NCBI RefSeq assembly: GCF_002964605.1
Contig: NZ_PQDH01000012.1
Coordinates: 33,836-97,835, forward strand
Length of the DNA stretch: 64,000 nucleotides
Source of the DNA: Vallitalea okinawensis
GTDB lineage: Bacteria > Bacillota > Clostridia > Lachnospirales > PQDH01
Direction: 5' to 3'
The notes under the pieces are model-generated. The model worked only from the letters and a program-made list of their open reading frames with translations. It searched no databases and was not told the DNA's origin. Numbering within the stretch: position 1 is the first letter of the stretch; each line of letters starts with the position of its first letter. Below, piece by piece: positions 59,995-64,000 of the stretch. Position numbers and translations under genes: made by a program.

Positions 59995-60192
59995 ATGCCT
60001 AAAATTAAAACACATAGCGGAGCTGCTAAAAGATTTAAAAAAACAGGTAGTGGCAAATTAAAAAGAAACAAAGCATACAAAAGCCACATTTTAACTAAAA
60101 AATCTGCGAAAAGAAAAAGAAACTTAAGACATAGCACAGTAACAGATAAAACAAACGAAAAGCAAATCAAGAGATTATTACCATATTCATAA
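59995..60192 (+). CDS. rpmI: 50S ribosomal protein L35
   Basis: The 65-residue basic protein starts [20 protein letters not shown] and has the [19 protein letters not shown] core of L35. AAAGGAGG precedes the ATG. It lies between infC and rplT as in most bacteria. Two small hairpins occupy the following 134 bases (ACTTTGT/ACAAAGT at 60206-60231 and GTGAAAAT/ATTTTCAC at 60243-60261). Confidence 0.97.
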   Translation: MPKIKTHSGAAKRFKKTGSGKLKRNKAYKSHILTKKSAKRKRNLRHSTVTDKTNEKQIKRLLPYS

Positions 60193-60326
60193 TTTTTTTG
60201 GTATGACTTTGTTGGCTTGCAAGGACAAAGTTCAACCACAGAGTGAAAATTTTATTTTCACATTTCGATAATATAGATGCTTAAGTGCATATCGGTAGGA
60301 ACAATTGAGAACAGGAGGTAAATAAC

Positions 60327-60683
60327 ATGGCAAGAGTTAAAGGAGCTATGAATACTCGTAAAAGACATAAGAGAGTATTAAAAATGGCTAAAGGTTATAG
60401 AGGTGCAAAATCAACACAATTTAGAACTGCTAAACCAGCGGTAATGAAATCTTTAAAGTATGCATATGTTGGTAGAAAGTTAAAGAAGAGAGAATTTAGA
60501 AGATTATGGATTGCTCGTATCAATGCAGCAACTAGAATCAATGGTTTATCTTATAGCAAATTTATGCATGGTTTAAAATTAGCTGGTATCGATTTAAATA
60601 GAAAAGTATTAGCTGATATTGCTGTTAACGATCCAGAAGGTTTCGCTAATTTAGTTGAAACTGCAAAAGCAAAAGTAGCTTAA
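60327..60683 (+). CDS. rplT: 50S ribosomal protein L20
   Basis: The 118-residue protein is the L20 assembly factor of the large subunit and the probable repressor acting on the leader at 59207. It has [25 protein letters not shown] at the N-terminus and [23 protein letters not shown] in the globular domain. ACAGGAGG precedes the ATG. A strong terminator follows. Confidence 0.97.
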   Translation: MARVKGAMNTRKRHKRVLKMAKGYRGAKSTQFRTAKPAVMKSLKYAYVGRKLKKREFRRLWIARINAATRINGLSYSKFMHGLKLAGIDLNRKVLADIAVNDPEGFANLVETAKAKVA

Positions 60684-60694
60684 TAATAAATATG

Positions 60695-60725
60695 AATCCC
60701 TTTAGATAGTCTAAGGGGATTTTTT
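60695..60725 (+). terminator. Terminator after rplT
   Basis: AATCCCTTTAG (60695-60705) pairs with CTAAGGGGATT (60711-60721) with one G-T pair, followed by six T. Confidence 0.88.
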
Positions 60726-60805
60726 GATTTTTAAAAAGAGTAAGGTAAATAATTAAGCGCAGGAATTTGACTTTTCCTGCGCTACTTCATTATTTGCTTA
60801 GTTTA

Positions 60806-61612
60806 TTATTGAATATGTTCATGATCCTGAAGATGATCCATACAATATTCATAGGTGCCATTACATTTTGAGCAGTATCTAAATTGCATATTAGGGTTAT
60901 CTTTTTCAGTTACTCCACAAATAGTGCATTTATGGAAGCTAACATTATCAATAACCTTAGATTCAAATGCTGCCTGGTATTTTTTCTTACGTTTCTTTTG
61001 CTTTGCCTTAGTAAATATATTGTTACTAAAGAAGAGAAGAATATTAAGTAAGGATACCACAATAAATATTTTCGTACCAAGACCACCTGTTATAAAATTA
61101 AAAAGTAGGAAGGCTAAATCAAGATAAGCCAACCATTTCATCTTTACAGGTAAAATAAAGAATAGTCGTAATTCATAATTAGGAAACAATGCTGCAAAAG
61201 CTAAAAATAGTGATAAGTTGATATAGTATGCAGTTGCTGCAACGTTTACTCCTGTTATACCATAAACTAAAAAAGCGCCTAAAATTGTTCCCAATATACC
61301 TATTAAGTAAAATAAGTTGAATTTAAAAACGCCCCATACATTTTCTAAAGTTGATCCAATCATATAATAAAGATAAAGAACAAAGGCGATAAATAGCATA
61401 GATGTATTTGGTGGAATAAATATAAATGTAACTAAGCGCCAAATCTCACCACTTAAAACTCGACCTGGTACAAGGGTCATCATACTATATACTGGTAAAT
61501 TCATTGCATCAAAAAAATAAAAGGCAAAATTGATTAAGACTACATAAAGCATTAAGTTCTTTATGCCAAACCGTCTACCATATTTTCGTTCAAGTTTATC
61601 TAAAAAATTCAC
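60806..61612 (-). CDS. Rhomboid-like membrane protein with C-terminal zinc-binding tail; active site missing
   Basis: The 268-residue protein has about six membrane segments in the rhomboid layout: WRLVTFIFIPP, then LYYMIGSTLENVWG, then a region equal to the active-site helix. Where active rhomboids have GASG, this protein has YYINLSLFLAF, so the catalytic Ser motif is lost, and the first loop His is Pro. The C-terminal 65 residues are hydrophilic with CTIC, CSKC and CMDHLQDHEH, a zinc-binding pattern. It may be a chaperone or adaptor related to inactive rhomboids. GGAGG precedes the start on the minus strand. Confidence 0.8.
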   Translation of the reverse strand: MNFLDKLERKYGRRFGIKNLMLYVVLINFAFYFFDAMNLPVYSMMTLVPGRVLSGEIWRLVTFIFIPPNTSMLFIAFVLYLYYMIGSTLENVWGVFKFNLFYLIGILGTILGAFLVYGITGVNVAATAYYINLSLFLAFAALFPNYELRLFFILPVKMKWLAYLDLAFLLFNFITGGLGTKIFIVVSLLNILLFFSNNIFTKAKQKKRKKKYQAAFESKVIDNVSFHKCTICGVTEKDNPNMQFRYCSKCNGTYEYCMDHLQDHEHIQ

Positions 61613-62018
61613 AGTTAACCTCCTTATGTGTATGTGTATTACAGTACTAAACTGTGCTGTTGATTAAAAACATTATACTATATTTCTAATTAAGTAACAA
61701 TTAAATAACTGTGAACAATTATTATACATTGCAAATAATTATAGTTCAAAAAGCGCTCAAATTTTTTGATATTAAACGCATGAGGTATTATTAATGGCTT
61801 ATTGATATTATAACCTAACAATGTAAGAGTTAAATAGTTAATATTGAAAACTACTTAGTAGTATATATGGTAACTAATTTCCAAAGTACAGACTTATGGA
61901 TAAGAGTGGCCGCCGCCACGTAAAATTATAATAAGAAAGCACCAACTTTCCTATTACATAAAAAAAGAAACTACCAAAAGGGCAGTTTCTTAATATTCTA
62001 TATAATGATGTTCATTGT
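61613..62018. other. Intergenic region with the pyrI terminator
   Basis: No gene is seen. AAGAAACT (61965-61972) and AGTTTCTT (61984-61991) with ACC/GGG inner pairs form a hairpin that ends in T8 on the minus strand, the terminator of pyrBI. A GC-rich palindrome GTGGC-CGCC-GCCAC near 61905-61918 stands out in the AT-rich surroundings. Confidence 0.6.
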
Positions 62019-62450
62019 CTATAAAACGTATGTTGTTAGCTCATCACAATACTCACAGCTATATAATAACTTGCTGTTTTTGTGAACCAGTTTAAATTTA
62101 GGAGTGACATAGTCATCAAAATTACTTATACATCTTGAATTCTTGCACTTAAACATGCCAGTGACATCCCCTGGTATCTCTACTTTCTTCTTTTCAATAA
62201 TCTTATTATCATCAATAATATTAACAGTAATGTTGGAATCAATTAACCCCAATAATGTTAAATCAATATCCATAACATTTTCAATTTTAATAATGTCCTT
62301 TTTTTGGCTAATATTACTTGAAACATTCATTAAGAGAACAACCGGGAAGTCTGCTTCATTAAGCTTAAGCTTATCAAATATTTTAATACCTTTACCAACT
62401 GGTATATGATCAATGACGATACCACGATTAATACTATTCACCTTTAACAT
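62019..62450 (-). CDS. pyrI: Aspartate carbamoyltransferase regulatory subunit
   Basis: The 143-residue protein binds nucleotide effectors and organises the ATCase holoenzyme. The N-terminal allosteric domain starts [20 protein letters not shown], and the C-terminal zinc domain has CKNSRC and CEYC. It overlaps the end of pyrB by 17 bases. The presence of PyrI predicts allosteric ATP/CTP control on top of the RNA control by the leader. Confidence 0.95.
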   Translation of the reverse strand: MLKVNSINRGIVIDHIPVGKGIKIFDKLKLNEADFPVVLLMNVSSNISQKKDIIKIENVMDIDLTLLGLIDSNITVNIIDDNKIIEKKKVEIPGDVTGMFKCKNSRCISNFDDYVTPKFKLVHKNSKLLYSCEYCDELTTYVL

Positions 62451-63378
62451 CAGTATCCACCCCCAATAATAATGCTATTAAAGCCATTCTAACATAGACA
62501 CCAAATTCAGCTTGTTGAAAATAAACAGCTCGATTGTCATCATCAACATCGTAGCTAATCTCGTTTACCCTTGGTAATGGGTGCATGATTAACATGTCTT
62601 GTTTTGCAGTTTTAAGCTTACTTCTTTCTAGGATATAGCTATCTTTTAGTCTTACATAGTCAGCTTCATTAAAAAATCTTTCTTTCTGAATCCTTGTCAT
62701 ATAGAGAATATCCAAATCATCGATAACACTTTCGAGATCTTGAGTCTCAATAACTTCTATATCGTAGGTTTCTATTAGATGTTCTTTCATATGTTTTGGG
62801 AATTTTAGTTCATCTGGAGATATGAATACAAACTGAATGTTGGGTAGCTTTGCTAAAGTACTAACCAAAGAGTGAACAGTCCTACCAAATTTTAAATCTC
62901 CACAAAAAGCAACTTTTAAATTATCTAGTCTGCCTTTAAGTCTTCTTATTGTAAGGAGATCAGTAAGTGTCTGAGTTGGATGTTGGTGCCCCCCGTCTCC
63001 ACCATTAATAACTGGTACGGGAGAGAACTGAGATGCTAACTTTGGTGCACCTTCCTTTGGATGGCGCATAACGACTGCGTCGGCATAAACGCCAGCAACA
63101 CGTATTGTGTCAGCAATACTTTCGCCTTTGGCTACAGAACTAGCACTAGCATCAGAAAAGCCTAGTACAGATCCGCCCATTCTTAACATGGCAGATTCAA
63201 AACTTAGTCGTGTTCTTGTACTTGGTTCATAGAATAATGTTCCTAAAATTTTACCGTCGCATACTTTGCTGTATGCATCCCTATCATCGACCATTTTCTC
63301 AGCTAATGCTAATACTTGGTCCAGTTCTTCGAGGGATAAATCATTTTGATCAATTAGATGTCTTCCTTTGAGTATCAT
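62434..63378 (-). CDS. pyrB: Aspartate carbamoyltransferase catalytic subunit
   Basis: The 314-residue enzyme makes carbamoyl aspartate, the first committed step of pyrimidine synthesis. Carbamoyl-phosphate binding is in [13 protein letters not shown], the loop Lys in SSVAKGES, and further motifs are [14 protein letters not shown] and [22 protein letters not shown] precedes the start on the minus strand and lies directly next to a PyrR-type site. Expression is controlled by the leader at 63389-63534. Confidence 0.96.
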   Translation of the reverse strand: MILKGRHLIDQNDLSLEELDQVLALAEKMVDDRDAYSKVCDGKILGTLFYEPSTRTRLSFESAMLRMGGSVLGFSDASASSVAKGESIADTIRVAGVYADAVVMRHPKEGAPKLASQFSPVPVINGGDGGHQHPTQTLTDLLTIRRLKGRLDNLKVAFCGDLKFGRTVHSLVSTLAKLPNIQFVFISPDELKFPKHMKEHLIETYDIEVIETQDLESVIDDLDILYMTRIQKERFFNEADYVRLKDSYILERSKLKTAKQDMLIMHPLPRVNEISYDVDDDNRAVYFQQAEFGVYVRMALIALLLGVDTDVKGE

Positions 63379-63388
63379 CTTAACTCCT

Positions 63389-63534
63389 CCTTTTTAGCCT
63401 CACAGGACTAGATTAAAGGTACAAAGAAAACCTTCTCACTATGAAGTAAGAAGGTTAAATGACATCAAAAATAGAATACAGACTTATGTCCTATATCCCA
63501 TACCTTCTTAGCCTCACAGGACTAACTTAAAGGT
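63389..63534 (-). promoter_or_regulatory. pyr attenuator leader with two PyrR-type sites
   Basis: Read on the minus strand, the segment AGTCCTGTGAGGCTA occurs twice, inside stem-loops at 63534-63502 and 63419-63389. Both fit the PyrR RNA-binding consensus (UCC-x-G-x-GAGGCU). Between them is a terminator, AACCTTCTCACT (63429-63440, plus strand) with AGTAAGAAGGTT (63445-63456), with a T-run on the minus strand. The second site adjoins the pyrB ribosome binding site, so it could also act on translation. No pyrR gene is in the window. Confidence 0.85.
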
Positions 63535-63546
63535 TACTCTTTGCTC

Positions 63547-63575
63547 AAAATACCATAAAACGAATGCGCTGTCAA
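63547..63575 (-). promoter_or_regulatory. Promoter of pyrBI
   Basis: On the minus strand TTGACA (63575-63570) and TATTTT (63552-63547) are 17 bases apart, with TGG just before the -10. Confidence 0.75.
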
Positions 63576-63729
63576 TATAATAGAAGTATTTTGAAAATAA
63601 TTCACCTATCAATCTAATAGAGTGAAATATTATAGGTAAGGTTTCTTAATTATATAGAAGAAATAACTTCCATGAATAAAGCTTCTATATAAAGGGAAAA
63701 TTATTCGAGAAAAAAACTTCTAAAAAGTG

Positions 63730-64000
63730 TTGACACCCATACGGGGGAATGCTATAATAGTTTTCGTTGTCGCCAAAGACAACAAGAAACGACAAGGTAC
63801 ATCATCATCATTTTGAAATTCAGTGGAAAGATTTCAGAGATGAAAAAAGTACTTGACAAAATGCAAATGATTTGATAAAATAAACTTCGCTGTTATGAAA
63901 AACAGCAAAGCGAGGGACTTTGAAAACTGAACAGTGTAACACATACCCAAGAAATAAACTTTGATTTCGTTAGAATTTAATTCTAACACGGATATAAACA
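63730..64000 (+). promoter_or_regulatory. Tandem promoters and leader of an rRNA operon
   Basis: P1 has TTGACA (63730-63735) and TATAAT (63753-63758), and P2 has TTGACA (63853-63858) and TAAAAT (63876-63881), both with 17-base spacers. Downstream, GGGACTTTGAAAACTGAACA is the usual sequence before 16S rRNA genes in Firmicutes. The 16S gene itself is not reached. Confidence 0.85.

Noticed and set aside
61905..61918. GC-rich palindrome GTGGCCGCCGCCAC in an AT-rich spacer
   Set aside because: Striking in composition but single, short and without a second copy or context to suggest function.
1..64000. CRISPR arrays, insertion sequences, prophage or integrase genes
   Set aside because: No regularly spaced direct repeats, transposase or phage-type proteins were seen anywhere in the window.

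Overview
The window is AT-rich, gene-dense DNA from a spore-forming, low-GC Gram-positive anaerobe, most likely a clostridium of the Lachnospirales type. The evidence is an alpha/beta-type small acid-soluble spore protein (41585-41815), a GerM-like protein, an indolepyruvate:ferredoxin oxidoreductase, T-box, PyrR and antiterminator-controlled leaders, and Firmicutes-style GGAGG ribosome binding sites. No insertion sequence, prophage or CRISPR array is visible. The last 270 bases are tandem promoters and the leader of an rRNA operon whose 16S gene lies beyond the edge.

Layout. 1-4.8 kb: an FtsX-type ABC exporter (permease cut by the window edge) with its ATPase and a two-component system. 4.9-10 kb: flavin reductase-like protein, adenosine deaminase-like protein, a Crp/Fnr regulator convergent with a DUF4386 membrane protein, and a PepF-like lipoprotein peptidase. 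10.4-16 kb: Tex, IorAB, deoxynucleoside kinase. 16.3-20 kb: LytTR regulator with a large membrane partner, then a NusG-domain-II protein with a Gx transporter. 20.6-33.5 kb: two complete oligopeptide ABC transporter operons (oppABCDF) in tandem. 33.8-39.6 kb: small membrane protein, cell-wall amidase, and the gerM-rph-rdgB-phosphodiesterase cluster. 39.6-40.3 kb: six tRNA genes. 40.4-43.7 kb: CYTH protein, unknown protein, SASP, methyltransferase, Hsp33. 43.7-48.6 kb: threonine T-box, small zinc-ribbon membrane protein and two tandem threonyl-tRNA synthetases. 48.7-52.4 kb: GH116 glycosidase divergent from an AraC regulator. 52.4-59.1 kb: glucose-type PTS genes under RNA antitermination control. 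59.2-60.7 kb: infC-rpmI-rplT with its leader. 60.8-63.6 kb: rhomboid-like protein and pyrBI with a PyrR-type leader.

The most striking observation is that both OppA-like binding proteins appear to be circular permutants. After the lipoprotein signal comes the segment that normally forms the C-terminal half of the family, followed by the normal N-terminal half, and the new ends fall next to the hinge between the two lobes. Second is a pair of about 145-bp elements (38218-38364 and 43674-43816) placed just after stop codons. Four base pairs in their predicted stems differ between the copies by compensating changes, which is what a structured RNA or hairpin-type mobile element would show. Other points: a perfect Fnr-like palindrome placed as an activator site ahead of the DUF4386 gene, next to a regulator carrying the matching E-xx-SR recognition helix; an HPr lacking Ser46 beside a second HPr that keeps it; a degenerate EIIC-like protein; two ThrRS paralogues with similar ends but different catalytic cores; an ATA start for infC; and two PyrR-type sites in the pyr leader.
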